This document shows, in pieces, positions 16,671 through 25,161 of a stretch of 64,000 bases of DNA. Under the pieces are notes generated by a model. That model ran no database searches. It saw only the letters and a list, made by a program, of their open reading frames with translations, and was not told the origin of the DNA. How positions within the stretch are numbered: position 1 is the first letter of the stretch; every line of letters begins with the position of its first letter. Origin of the DNA: Gemmatimonadota bacterium (GTDB taxonomy: Bacteria; Gemmatimonadota; Gemmatimonadetes; Gemmatimonadales; GWC2-71-9). Position numbers and translations under genes: made by a program. The DNA lies in NCBI GenBank assembly GCA_020351775.1, contig CP070666.1:1-64000 (forward strand), in the 5' to 3' direction.

Positions 16671-18125
16671 TCAGGTGCCGGCGGCCAGCTCTTCCAGCGT
16701 CGCCGTCAGCAGCTTGTAGAACCTCCCGACTGAGTCGATCTTGACCCGCTCGTCGGGCGAGTGTGGAAACTCGATCTGGGGTCCGATCGAGATCATGTCC
16801 ATGCCGCTTACCTTCTCGCCAATGAGCCCGCACTCCAGACCGGCGTGGATCGCCTTGATCTGCGGCTCCACCCCGAACTCCCTGACGTGTATGCGCTTGA
16901 CCACCTCGAGCAGGTGCGAGTCCAGGTTGGGCTTCCAGCCGGGATAGGCGTTGCCTTCCACCACGGTGGCTCCGGCCAGCTCGCCCGTGGCCCTGATACG
17001 CTGCCGGAGTGCTACCAAGGCGGAATCAACAGACGACCTGCTGCTCATTCCTATCACTAGGTCTCGGCCTTGTGGGATTACTGTGGCCAGATTGGTGCTG
17101 GTCTCTACCAGGTCCGGGATGTCGTAGCTCATGCTCATCACCCCGTGTGGCAGTCCCGTGATCAGTCGCGTCACGGTGTTCGTGGTGTTTTGGTCCCATG
17201 CCGTCGGCGGAGTCTCGCTGTCCGTCAGCTCGAGCTTCATGTTTGGCTCAGCCGGACGGAACTCATCTGCGATTTCGGCGAGCTCCGCCCTGAGCGCATC
17301 GGCAAATTCGTCTGCATGCTGAGTCACAACTTGCGCGAAGGCCTCTCTGGGGATGGCGTTGTGAGCGCTGCCACCCTCTAGCCTCGCGAGCTGAAACGGA
17401 GACCTGAGGGCCACAGCGTTGAGCGCGCGCAGCAGCAGCTTGATAGCGTTCCCGCGCTGCAAGTGGATGTCTACTCCGGAGTGTCCGCCTTTCAGTCCGT
17501 GAAGCCTGATGTTGAGTGCTCTCGCGCCGGTTGGCGTTTCGGTCGTGGCGAGGGGAACGGTCAGGCTGGAGTCGGCTCCCCCCGCGCAGCCGACATAGAG
17601 TGCGCCTTCCTCCTCTGAGTCCATGTTGATCAGCTGCCTGCCTCGCAGCATTTCGCCGCTGAGGCCGGCTGCGCCTGTCAGTCCAGTCTCTTCATCGATC
17701 GTGAACAACAATTCGAGCGGTCCGTGCGCCATGTCGGTCGCTTCCATTACCGCGAGGGCTGCGGCAACGCCGATCCCGTTGTCAGATCCCAGAGTGGTTC
17801 CGTTGGCGGTGAGATAGTCGCCGTCGCGTTGGGGCTCAATGGGGTCCTCTTCGAAGTCGTGTTCCACGTCGGAGTTCTTTTCGTTTACCATGTCCAGGTG
17901 AGCCTGGAGGATCGTGGTCGCGGCGTCCTCGCGGCCCGGGGTGCCCGGTTTGCGAACCAGTACATTTCCCGTGGCGTCCATTTCGTGAGAGAGCCCGGTC
18001 CGTTCGGCGATATCTATCACGTGCTGCCGGATCTTGGCTTCATTCTTCGATCCGCGTGGGATCGTGAGTATCTGATCGAAGTGCAGCCACAGCGATTCGG
18101 GTGCCAACGTTGCCACAAATGTCAT
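16671..18125 (-). CDS. pepD: Aminoacyl-histidine / cytosol non-specific dipeptidase (M20C)
   Basis: Cytosolic zinc dipeptidase of 484 residues that splits many dipeptides including Xaa-His. M20 landmarks are TTILQAHLDMVNEKNSD (first zinc His and Asp, about residue 92), LGSDNGIGVAAAL (bridging Asp), TIDEETGLTGAAGL (catalytic Glu) and MDSEEEGALYVGCAGG. The lid domain is full (HGLKGGHSGVDIHLQRGNA) and a late His is in IKAIHAGLECG. A strong ribosome binding site (GAGGAGG) lies just before the ATG. It is divergent from the OPT transporter gene, so peptide import and dipeptide cleavage are likely controlled from one intergenic region. Confidence 0.95.
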   Translation of the reverse strand: MTFVATLAPESLWLHFDQILTIPRGSKNEAKIRQHVIDIAERTGLSHEMDATGNVLVRKPGTPGREDAATTILQAHLDMVNEKNSDVEHDFEEDPIEPQRDGDYLTANGTTLGSDNGIGVAAALAVMEATDMAHGPLELLFTIDEETGLTGAAGLSGEMLRGRQLINMDSEEEGALYVGCAGGADSSLTVPLATTETPTGARALNIRLHGLKGGHSGVDIHLQRGNAIKLLLRALNAVALRSPFQLARLEGGSAHNAIPREAFAQVVTQHADEFADALRAELAEIADEFRPAEPNMKLELTDSETPPTAWDQNTTNTVTRLITGLPHGVMSMSYDIPDLVETSTNLATVIPQGRDLVIGMSSRSSVDSALVALRQRIRATGELAGATVVEGNAYPGWKPNLDSHLLEVVKRIHVREFGVEPQIKAIHAGLECGLIGEKVSGMDMISIGPQIEFPHSPDERVKIDSVGRFYKLLTATLEELAAGT

Positions 18126-18199
18126 TTTGCCTCCTCTGCGCAGTGATATTCTAAGTCTTGGGGTCCTGCCGCACGAGGCCTGGGGACGAGCTACGGAAT

Positions 18200-18225
18200 C
18201 TAGCGATCGCTAGCGGAATTCCGTG
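18200..18225. promoter_or_regulatory. Palindrome between divergent pepD and OPT transporter genes
   Basis: A perfect 14-bp palindrome, CTAGCGATCGCTAG (18200-18213), is flanked by further arms ACGGAAT (18193-18199) and ATTCCGT (18219-18225). It lies just upstream of the OPT -35 element and in the leader of neither gene, so it is better explained as an operator than as a terminator. The binding protein is unknown. Confidence 0.5.
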
Positions 18226-18230
18226 GCTGT

Positions 18231-18260
18231 TTGACAGGTGTTCGTGTAAGCGGCTAAAAT
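18231..18260 (+). promoter_or_regulatory. Sigma-70-type promoter of the OPT transporter gene
   Basis: TTGACA (18231-18236) and TAAAAT (18255-18260) are separated by 18 bases, near-consensus for a vegetative sigma factor. Predicted transcription starts about 7 bases later, which leaves about 30 bases of leader before the ATG at 18297. Confidence 0.7.
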
Positions 18261-18296
18261 GGGCCAATTCCTTACTCATTTTCTCGGGATACACAC

Positions 18297-20282
18297 ATGG
18301 ACAGCAAACCGTTTGAGCCGTTCGTCCCGGCAGCTAAGAGCATGCCCGAACTCACAGGCAAGGCTATTGGACTCGGCGTACTGATGGCGGTCGCACTGGG
18401 GGCCGCCAACGCATATGTGGGAATGACTGCGGGTCTTACGGTGGCGGCGACGTTCCCGGCCGCTGTGGTCGCCATGGCCGCGCTCCGCGGGTTCGGCGGG
18501 ACGATTCTGGAAGAGAACATCGCACGTACGACGGCGTCGGTGGGTGAAGCGCTCGTGGCTGGTGCAATATTCACGATACCGGCGTTCGTGATAAGCGGAG
18601 CGTGGGACGAGCTACAGTATCTGCAAAGCACAGCCATCATGCTGATCGGTGGGGTCCTGGGCGTTCTCTTCGTGATCGTGTTGCGTAGGACGCTGGTCGT
18701 CGAGGCCGATTTGCCGTTCCCCGAAGCGGTGGCGGCGTCGGAGATCGTGAAGGCGGGTCAAGGCGGTCAAACCGGTGCCTCCTTTCTCTTCAGTGCCATG
18801 GGAGTTGCGGCAGTATGGGAGTTGTTGAAGAACTCGAATGGCATCCAGTACGTACAAGCCAGCACGCAACGCTTCGTCGAATTCGGGAGGAGCCAGATTG
18901 ATATCCTCCAGGAGAGGTTCGAGTATACAGGCGGTGTGCTGCTCTCCACCTCATCTGCGTCTCCAATGTTGATGGGCGTCGGGTTCATCGTCGGGACCAA
19001 GATCTCAGCCGTGTTGTTCGCGGGAGCGGTCAGCGGGTGGCTGTTGCTGGTGCCCCTAGCGTTGTTCCTGAATCCCGGCTTGACAGCAGCCTTGGGGCCG
19101 GACGACAACATGATCGGACTCGCCACGGAAGTATGGTCGAAGCAGATCCGGCCGCTCGCGGTCGGTACCATGATCGTGGCTGCGTTCTATACGCTGTTCA
19201 ATCTGCGCCAATCCTTGGTGGCCGGGATCAGCAAGGCATTACATCACATTGGAGCCGGCGGGGGCCAAGCCGCATCCGATCGCACGGAGATCGATCTCAA
19301 TCTCAAGAAGATCTTGGTTGCCATTGGTGCCATGGCGATCGCGACATTCTTCCTGTACTACCACTTCGCACAGTCATTCAAAGGTGCCCTTGTTCTCACA
19401 CTGGTGATGGTGATCATTGGGTTTCTTTTCGCGGCCGTAGCAGGCTACCTAGTCGCGCTGATCGGCAGCTCCAACAATCCAATCTCCGGCCTCACGCTCA
19501 GCGCTTTGCTGATCGCGGCCATACTGATGGTGTTCCTTGGGGTGACTGACGTGCACGGTGTGGCAGCAGTGCTAGGAGTTGCGGGAGTTGTTTGCTGTGC
19601 TGCGGGGATCGCAGGCGACATGATGCAGGACCTGAAGGTGGGTCACATCCTGGGTGGTACTCCGTACAAGATGCAGATCGGCGAACTGGTGGGCGTCTTC
19701 TTTGCCGCGCTCGTCCTCACATTTCCGTTAATAGCATTGGACCGCGCGTACGAGATTGGCTCCCAGGCTCTTCCGGCTCCACAGGCGGGATTGATGGCAC
19801 TCATGGCCAACGGAATTGTTGCTGGAGAGATGGCCTGGGGGCTTGTCATTTGCGGCATGCTCCTGGCGCTGGCGTTGATCCTGATAAGGGCACCAGCGCC
19901 GATGCTGGTGGCAGTCGGCATGTACCTCCCGTTCCAGTCAACCGCTGCGATCTTTGTGGGCGGATTGATCAGGTGGGTGTTCCAATTGGGGTTGGACAAG
20001 CAGCGTGCCAGTGAGGAAGAAAGGACACGGGCACAGAACACGGGAATACTGATATCCTCTGGGTTCATTGCAGGTGAATCACTCATGGCGGTGTTGCTTG
20101 CGCTGCTCGTAATCGGAGCCGACCTCTACCCTGCGATACAGAGGTTCCAGACCCTCACGTTTGGGTTCGAGGCAACTCCGTGGCTAAGTATCCTCGCATA
20201 TCCTCTGGTTATCTACATGCTTGTGTGGGTCCCGATCAGCAGGATGAGGCAAGGCGGTCTACCCTCGACGAGAATCGAGTGA
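18297..20282 (+). CDS. OPT-family oligopeptide transporter
   Basis: Inner-membrane proton-coupled importer of 661 residues with about 16 hydrophobic helices. Family features are the N-terminal ELTGKAIGLGVLMAVALGAA and NAYVGMTAGLTVAATFPAAV segments, the early acidic helix (DLPFPEAVAASEIVKAGQGG), the central SSNNPISGLTLSALL stretch and DLKVGHILGGTPYKMQIGEL. These match bacterial OPT members (OPT/TIGR00728-33 type) that import peptides or metal-peptide complexes. A strong hairpin terminator follows directly. Its partner in physiology is probably the divergent PepD dipeptidase. Confidence 0.94.
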   Translation: MDSKPFEPFVPAAKSMPELTGKAIGLGVLMAVALGAANAYVGMTAGLTVAATFPAAVVAMAALRGFGGTILEENIARTTASVGEALVAGAIFTIPAFVISGAWDELQYLQSTAIMLIGGVLGVLFVIVLRRTLVVEADLPFPEAVAASEIVKAGQGGQTGASFLFSAMGVAAVWELLKNSNGIQYVQASTQRFVEFGRSQIDILQERFEYTGGVLLSTSSASPMLMGVGFIVGTKISAVLFAGAVSGWLLLVPLALFLNPGLTAALGPDDNMIGLATEVWSKQIRPLAVGTMIVAAFYTLFNLRQSLVAGISKALHHIGAGGGQAASDRTEIDLNLKKILVAIGAMAIATFFLYYHFAQSFKGALVLTLVMVIIGFLFAAVAGYLVALIGSSNNPISGLTLSALLIAAILMVFLGVTDVHGVAAVLGVAGVVCCAAGIAGDMMQDLKVGHILGGTPYKMQIGELVGVFFAALVLTFPLIALDRAYEIGSQALPAPQAGLMALMANGIVAGEMAWGLVICGMLLALALILIRAPAPMLVAVGMYLPFQSTAAIFVGGLIRWVFQLGLDKQRASEEERTRAQNTGILISSGFIAGESLMAVLLALLVIGADLYPAIQRFQTLTFGFEATPWLSILAYPLVIYMLVWVPISRMRQGGLPSTRIE

Positions 20283-20297
20283 GGTCTGCGAGTGCAA

Positions 20298-20335
20298 CGA
20301 AACCGCCTCCCCTGGGGGGGCGGTTTCGCTTCTGT
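20298..20335 (+). terminator. Hairpin terminator after the OPT transporter gene
   Basis: A perfect 10-bp stem, CGAAACCGCC (20298-20307) with GGCGGTTTCG (20319-20328), has an 11-base GC-rich loop and a short pyrimidine tail (CTTCT). It lies 16 bases after the OPT stop and before the PqqD-like start, which separates the two genes. Confidence 0.75.
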
Positions 20336-20357
20336 GCGACTAGCGGATGAGTCAGCG

Positions 20358-20732
20358 ATGTTCAAGCGGCGCAAGCTGAAAGAACTGGAAGCCGTCAACC
20401 TGCTAGAAATCAGGCCGGTGCGGGTAGCGCAGTGGGAGGAACGGGGCGACCGGATAGTCGTGGTGCGGCCGCGCCCGAGGGGCCGGATGCCAGGGGTCCT
20501 GCTGGAGCGCTTCTTTCACCTGCTTGCCGCTCAGCGGCTGCGGTTAGATGAGATCGGAAGTGCCAGCTGGCTGCTGCTGGATGGGGAACGGAGTGTGGCA
20601 GAGGCTGCCGCCACACTGCGGGAACGGTTCGGTGAGCGTGTCGAGCCAGCGGAAGAGAGACTGGGTCACCTGGTGCGCGTGCTCCATCGGGAAGGGTTTG
20701 TCGTGTATCCGGAGTGGGACGACAACACTTGA
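20358..20732 (+). CDS. PqqD-like protein
   Basis: Protein of 124 residues starting MFKRRKLKELEAVNL (ATG at 20358, after the OPT terminator). An upstream in-frame start would run through the terminator stem and is rejected. The C-terminal part, DEIGSASWLLLDGERSVAEA and onward to GHLVRVLHREGFV, follows the PqqD winged-helix pattern, where D(E/A)xGxxxWxLxDG is typical. PqqD relatives are peptide chaperones for radical-SAM maturases, but no such maturase or precursor peptide is nearby. A stand-alone or diverged role is therefore likely. Confidence 0.72.
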   Translation: MFKRRKLKELEAVNLLEIRPVRVAQWEERGDRIVVVRPRPRGRMPGVLLERFFHLLAAQRLRLDEIGSASWLLLDGERSVAEAAATLRERFGERVEPAEERLGHLVRVLHREGFVVYPEWDDNT

Positions 20733-20753
20733 TCGCAGACTGCTATGATCACT

Positions 20754-21584
20754 TCAGACTGCGGGTCGACCTTCTTCCCTGCGTTCCTCGGCTCTCGCCC
20801 ATTTGAAAAACAGTACCGATGCCGTTCCCAACACGATGAATCCGCCGACGATCTTCATGATCATCCCCGCGATCTGCTGGTCTTCGACGGCGGTGAGGCT
20901 TCCGATGGGAGGTGCCAGCTCATAGAGAGCGTAGATCGGATACGTGGCGTAGGTGAGGAACGCTGCAGGCACCGTGGGGATGAACACGTTCGCGATCAGA
21001 TAGACGATGCGGCCAGGATACGGCATCGGGTTGAGTTCGGGGAGGGGCCCGAGAATCGGCCACCAGAGAACGAGTCCGGCGGTGAGCCATGACATGTCAA
21101 CCGCGAATGATCCTAGCTGAGAGGCAGTGAGGCCGTCTACCACGGATGGTAGGTGGGTGGCCAGCAGCACGACGTTGAAAATCAGGAACGCAACCAGCGG
21201 TCTGCTGACTGTCCGGGCGATGTTGGAGGCCCAGTGCCGCCGGATCATGTGTCGCAGCAGCCACCGGGGTGTGCCCGCAATCAACAGTGGTGGGGCAACG
21301 AAGGCGAACACGATGTATTGGATTGTGTGAACACTCAGCAGGTATCCCGCTCCGAGGGGACCAATCGGCCAGTCGGCGGCGATCCAGAGGACTGCAACAC
21401 CAGTCAGGTAGAGCGGTAACCGGCGGCCCCGCTTGTCCGTGTGGTCCAGAGACGCACCTGGCGCCCAAAGTGACTCTGCCAGCAGCCTGCAGAGAACCAG
21501 GGCTGCAACCAATACCCAGACACCGACATACGGTTGCCAGGTCCAGCCCCAAGCGGTGTCCTGTGCCGCGCACCACCAGCTCAA
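20754..21584 (-). CDS. ctaG: CtaG-like cytochrome c oxidase assembly protein (caa3 type)
   Basis: Inner-membrane protein of 276 residues with about seven helices. It matches the caa3_CtaG family: WTWQPYVGVWVLVAAL near the start, FLIFNVVLLATHLPSVVDGL in the middle and WWPILGPLPELNPMPYPGRI with a His/Met/Pro-rich loop. This family helps metallate the copper centres of terminal oxidases. It follows PCuAC and SCO genes on the same strand with 4-bp overlaps, forming a coherent copper-insertion operon. The oxidase subunits themselves are not in this window. Confidence 0.9.
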   Translation of the reverse strand: MSWWCAAQDTAWGWTWQPYVGVWVLVAALVLCRLLAESLWAPGASLDHTDKRGRRLPLYLTGVAVLWIAADWPIGPLGAGYLLSVHTIQYIVFAFVAPPLLIAGTPRWLLRHMIRRHWASNIARTVSRPLVAFLIFNVVLLATHLPSVVDGLTASQLGSFAVDMSWLTAGLVLWWPILGPLPELNPMPYPGRIVYLIANVFIPTVPAAFLTYATYPIYALYELAPPIGSLTAVEDQQIAGMIMKIVGGFIVLGTASVLFFKWARAEERREEGRPAV

Positions 21585-22081
21585 CGCTCGCTGCCTCCGT
21601 AATCCCCCAGTAATCGGACCACGTCCGTGTACATCAACACAGGAGCGTCAAACTCGATGGCGCCAGCACGAGCGAAGCTGAGCACTACCGTTATTGTGTC
21701 ACCCACTCGAGGTTGCCGCGACAGATCCGAGAGCATCACGTGGTATCCCCCCGGCGCCAATCTCAAGGAATCGTGCGGTGTTATTGGCATCGGCCCGGTA
21801 GGATGCATCCGCGTCAGGCCGCCTTCGTGGATCATGTCGTGGAGCGTCGCGCTGCCGCCAGCCGAGGTCTCGATTGCAGTGAGCGTGTCGGCGGTTGATC
21901 CCCTGTTGACTACGGTGAAGTAGAGCGATCCCACATCAGGCGCGGCAGGTGCAGGAGCGTAGGCATCATAGATCTCGAGACCTGCAGCGTCGGCCGCCGG
22001 CTGTCGTGTGTTCGAAGCTTCAGGGTCGCCACACCCGATCAACAGCACCATTACGAGCTGCCCGATTTCGCGTATGGTCAA
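21581..22081 (-). CDS. PCu(A)C-type periplasmic copper chaperone (lipoprotein)
   Basis: Protein of 166 residues with a lipoprotein signal ending LLIGC (Cys18). The PCuAC copper site is readable as HDMIHEGGLTRMH followed by GGYHVMLSDL, the H-M ... M ... H-M set that binds Cu(I). The fold begins YDAYAPAPAAPDVGSLYFTV, as in other members. In known systems PCuAC and SCO together deliver copper to the CuA site of cytochrome oxidase. It overlaps ctaG and the SCO gene by 4 bp each. Confidence 0.92.
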   Translation of the reverse strand: MTIREIGQLVMVLLIGCGDPEASNTRQPAADAAGLEIYDAYAPAPAAPDVGSLYFTVVNRGSTADTLTAIETSAGGSATLHDMIHEGGLTRMHPTGPMPITPHDSLRLAPGGYHVMLSDLSRQPRVGDTITVVLSFARAGAIEFDAPVLMYTDVVRLLGDYGGSER

Positions 22082-22701
22082 TTTGCCTCCCAGTTCGGTT
22101 TCACCAGCAGCGGCAGGTCGTGAGCCCAGTCGTTCTGGCGCGTGCCAAAGGGATATGACACGTGAGCGCGATTGTCCGCCGTGAACGCGATTACCCGGGC
22201 CGAATGTCCCACTGTATAGCTACGGTCATCGTCCCCGTACCTGTTTGCCGGAGGCAGGTTGAGCTGGATCTGTATCTCATTCACCTCGGCGAGGGGACCG
22301 ATCAGTCCTACGAACGAAGGATCGAAGTTCTTCAACCACGCCCCAAACCGCTCGGGTGTGTCCCGCTCGGGATCTGTCGTGACCATTACCACCTTGACCC
22401 GCCTACTTACATCCGGCGGCAGGGTACGGAGCACTGCAGCGATATTCCCCATGTGGATTGGGCAGATGTCGGGACAGCTGGTGTACCCGAAGAACAACAG
22501 TGTGACAACGCCGTCAGTCTCGGTGCGGAAGTCAAAGCTGTCCCCATCCGTCGTGCGCAGCGTGAAGTCCGGTTTCTGCATTGGCTGAGCGTAGCTCGTG
22601 CCCCGCAGGTCCTCAGGTCGAGGAGGCTGGTCTGCGACGCACGCAGCGGCAACCACGACGGCCAGAATCGCAGTAGCGTTGAGGTTGGCGGTTAGGTTCA
22701 T
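22078..22701 (-). CDS. SCO1/SenC-family copper metallochaperone
   Basis: Thioredoxin-fold protein of 207 residues. The copper-binding Cys pair is in YTSCPDICPIHMGN (about residue 76-80) and the third ligand His in YTVGHSARVIAF (about 164). The segment VKVVMVTTDPERDTPERF is typical of SCO. The N-terminus is hydrophobic and ends AAACVADQ, a weak lipobox. Its role is to reduce and metallate the CuA site of cytochrome c oxidase. First gene of the copper operon. 158 bp separates it from the pilin operon end. Confidence 0.93.
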   Translation of the reverse strand: MNLTANLNATAILAVVVAAACVADQPPRPEDLRGTSYAQPMQKPDFTLRTTDGDSFDFRTETDGVVTLLFFGYTSCPDICPIHMGNIAAVLRTLPPDVSRRVKVVMVTTDPERDTPERFGAWLKNFDPSFVGLIGPLAEVNEIQIQLNLPPANRYGDDDRSYTVGHSARVIAFTADNRAHVSYPFGTRQNDWAHDLPLLVKPNWEAN

Positions 22702-22859
22702 GACAGACTCCAGGGCCAGCGGTTGGCTGTACGGGATCGCACTGCAATCGCACCGAATCCTACGGGGAACATGATAACCGGGCGGGATGCCGCAAGCGCA
22801 AGTGAATGGGGTCTACGCCAAGTGTGATACCGTCGTGACTACAGCGACCGATCTCTCAT

Positions 22860-23909
22860 CTAGTAGGTTGCCCAGTTGTCGACCCAGGCGTTGCGAATGG
22901 GGTCGAAGCCGCGGAACCGCGCGAGTGCACGAGCCACGTTGCACGAGTTGTAGTACAGGTAGATGTTCTTATCGATCTTGTCGAACTCGCTCCCGGCTGT
23001 CGGCTGGCCGATGATCTCGTCCAGCCCTGTGACGACCAGGCCACGTACGATGGTCGTGTCTGCTGTGGGATCGATGTCGTCACCGACGAGAATGACTCCA
23101 TCCCACTCGAACCGTGCGCCCATCGTGTCGAGCTTGTTCAGTATGATCAGGAGTCCCGTGCCCGTTATGTCAGTGAGGACCACTTCACTCCCGTCTATGA
23201 TGTAGGTGGCGAAGGTGGTGTCTCCGTTGACGATGCTGGTATAGTCGGCCTTGAGGTCCCCGTTCTCAATGGCATCCCAGTCGATACCGGTTTCCTCCGC
23301 AACCACGGACCAGTGATCCTGTCGCTTCCAGCCGGGTGTGCCGGTGGGAGTACCCGGTACGTCTGAATCGCCTGCTGCCCTGAAACCCGTGATCGCGCCG
23401 GCAGTGCAGCCGTCAAATCCGTCGATAATCACATCGGTGTCCACTTGGGAAGCGTAGTACATGCGGTTGATGGAGGTCAGCGCTGCAACTGCCCGGATCC
23501 CGCCCTGAAGCCAGCGGGCGAACTGCGCCACAGTCCTGACTGCCTGGGGTTCTTGACCTTGAGTGGGGTCTATTACCGTCCCGCGCGAGCGGACGATGTA
23601 CATATGAGGTTGGAACGAATCGACTGGGACCTGGACCAGACGTGCCACGACGTCGGCATAACCTCCCGGTACATTGACTCTGAGCGAGTCGCCGTCCACC
23701 GGCCGCACTTGGGTGGAGTCGTAGAAGGCCATGTATCGGTGCAGACCACTGCTGGCAACCGCCAGGGCGTCCACTGTCGCACCGCTGCTTTCGGCCATAC
23801 GCCGGTCCACCTGGGCTCGGACGAATGCCGAGGTCAACATCAGCGTGATGACCGTGACCAGGAGAATGGTGAGCGGGAGGGCAGAGCCTCGTTCGTTGCC
23901 GTGCATCAT
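22860..23909 (-). CDS. PilX-like minor pilin/assembly protein
   Basis: Protein of 349 residues with one N-terminal membrane helix (GSALPLTILLVTVITLMLTS, about 8-27) and a large extracytoplasmic region. The short basic leader ending NERGSALPLT resembles PilX N-terminal segments rather than a classical FTLIEL prepilin. The remainder has many Asp/Thr-rich loops and a CTAGAITGFR segment. It ends the four-gene pilin-like operon, lying 2 bp after the PilW-like gene. Related proteins in other bacteria prime or tip type IV pili. The exact role here is not known. Confidence 0.68.
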   Translation of the reverse strand: MMHGNERGSALPLTILLVTVITLMLTSAFVRAQVDRRMAESSGATVDALAVASSGLHRYMAFYDSTQVRPVDGDSLRVNVPGGYADVVARLVQVPVDSFQPHMYIVRSRGTVIDPTQGQEPQAVRTVAQFARWLQGGIRAVAALTSINRMYYASQVDTDVIIDGFDGCTAGAITGFRAAGDSDVPGTPTGTPGWKRQDHWSVVAEETGIDWDAIENGDLKADYTSIVNGDTTFATYIIDGSEVVLTDITGTGLLIILNKLDTMGARFEWDGVILVGDDIDPTADTTIVRGLVVTGLDEIIGQPTAGSEFDKIDKNIYLYYNSCNVARALARFRGFDPIRNAWVDNWATY

Positions 23910-23911
23910 TG

Positions 23912-24730
23912 CTAGTTCGCCTTGTTCAGGAAGACGACCTGTAGGGGGAGTTCGAACAACTGGAATTCAGATTGCCCCTGTGGCGGTTCATAGCTCTGTG
24001 CCACGATGCTGAGTTCCAGTCCGTTGACCGTCGTCAGATCAGCTGGTGGTGTGCCGGTTCGTTGAAGATTGGGGCCCACTAGAAAGCGAAACCTGGCCGT
24101 CGAATCGAATGGTGCTGCGAGTTCCTCGTAGGCACCCAAGCCAGCACGACGCCATAAGGCGATGCGCCCGGGCATGTCGGTGGACGCCATGAATTTGTAG
24201 GCGACGTTCTGGTACAGGTACACTAGCTCACCGGACAGTGCCGCTGTATCTGGAGTGACCGCAACCAGACTTCCGTCTGGTACGATTCGCACGCTGTCGG
24301 CGGTGCATGGTGTGGCGTCGGCTGAGGCCGCGACAGTGATCCCGTCGAGGAAGCTGTACTGTCCGCCGGCGCGGCGCCGCGCGATCCCACTGGGGACTGC
24401 CGATGCGTACATGGCCGAGTCAGCTGGCATCAGAGAGACTGCCCTTGCGCCACTGGCCACGCCACAGGCGACTCCGTATGCGTAGGGACTGCGGAAGAAC
24501 ACGCTGTCCGCCCCTGCGGCCAGTAGTCCGCCATCCGACACCATGCGCAGCTCGACGCTCATCACGTTCATTGCCGCGCGCGCCGTCTGCCGGGCTGTGA
24601 TCAGGGCCTCCTGCTTGCTCACGAAACGCGAGTCGCTCAGTAGAATTCGGGTCAATGCAGTGGCCAGCACGGCCAGAGTTACGATGCCGATCAATAGCTC
24701 GATCAGCGTGAATCCTCGGTGTCTCGTCAT
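23912..24730 (-). CDS. PilW-like type IV prepilin
   Basis: Prepilin of 272 residues if begun at the ATG 24728-24730, which gives the short leader MTRHRG before FTLIELLIGIVTLAVLATAL. This is a textbook prepilin peptidase site: Gly before Phe+1, Glu at +5. The longer open frame upstream is discarded because it would place about 50 residues before the leader. The C-terminal domain is large (KFMASTDMPGRIALWRRAGL, then YEELAAPFDSTARFRFLVG), as in PilW. The ATG overlaps the preceding stop as TGATG. Confidence 0.85.
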   Translation of the reverse strand: MTRHRGFTLIELLIGIVTLAVLATALTRILLSDSRFVSKQEALITARQTARAAMNVMSVELRMVSDGGLLAAGADSVFFRSPYAYGVACGVASGARAVSLMPADSAMYASAVPSGIARRRAGGQYSFLDGITVAASADATPCTADSVRIVPDGSLVAVTPDTAALSGELVYLYQNVAYKFMASTDMPGRIALWRRAGLGAYEELAAPFDSTARFRFLVGPNLQRTGTPPADLTTVNGLELSIVAQSYEPPQGQSEFQLFELPLQVVFLNKAN

Positions 24731-25161
24731 CACAAGGCGAATGGCGATGACGCACGGGCCCTGGTGCGTTCGACCGTGACAGTATCGGGTCGTGCCTGTA
24801 GCACGCCGGTTGGTGCTATGATGATTCGGGCCAGGCGAGAGGTGGTCGTGCTGGACACCAGCTCGACGCAACGCGTGTACTCCAGCAGTCCCGTCGTGAG
24901 GCTGTCAGTGCACCCGACCACCGTCGGCAGGCTGTCCCAAGGCAGCGCCTGTATCCAAGATGTCGCCGATTCCAGCGCAGCGCTGCGATATGCCACGGCA
25001 GTTGAGCGACGTGAGTGCCTAGCCACGTCAAACATCAGTCCACCCAAGGCCAGCAGCACTACACTCAGTATGCTGAGCGCGATCATGATCTCGATGAGAG
25101 ATACGCCCCTTTCGGGGGTGGAGCGCCTAAGGGCTCCTAGTAATCCTGATCTGGCCTGCAC
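24730..25161 (-). CDS. PilV-like type IV prepilin
   Basis: Prepilin of 143 residues with leader up to STPERG and then VSLIEIMIALSILSVVLLAL, with Glu+5 in place and a Val+1 rather than the usual Phe. The body is small, with two cysteines (VVGCTD and YTRCVEL) that could form the usual C-terminal disulfide. It overlaps the GspH-like gene by 35 bp and the PilW-like gene by 3 bp (TGATG), so translation is coupled. It probably forms part of the minor pilin tip complex with its neighbours. Confidence 0.83.
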   Translation of the reverse strand: MQARSGLLGALRRSTPERGVSLIEIMIALSILSVVLLALGGLMFDVARHSRRSTAVAYRSAALESATSWIQALPWDSLPTVVGCTDSLTTGLLEYTRCVELVSSTTTSRLARIIIAPTGVLQARPDTVTVERTRARASSPFAL

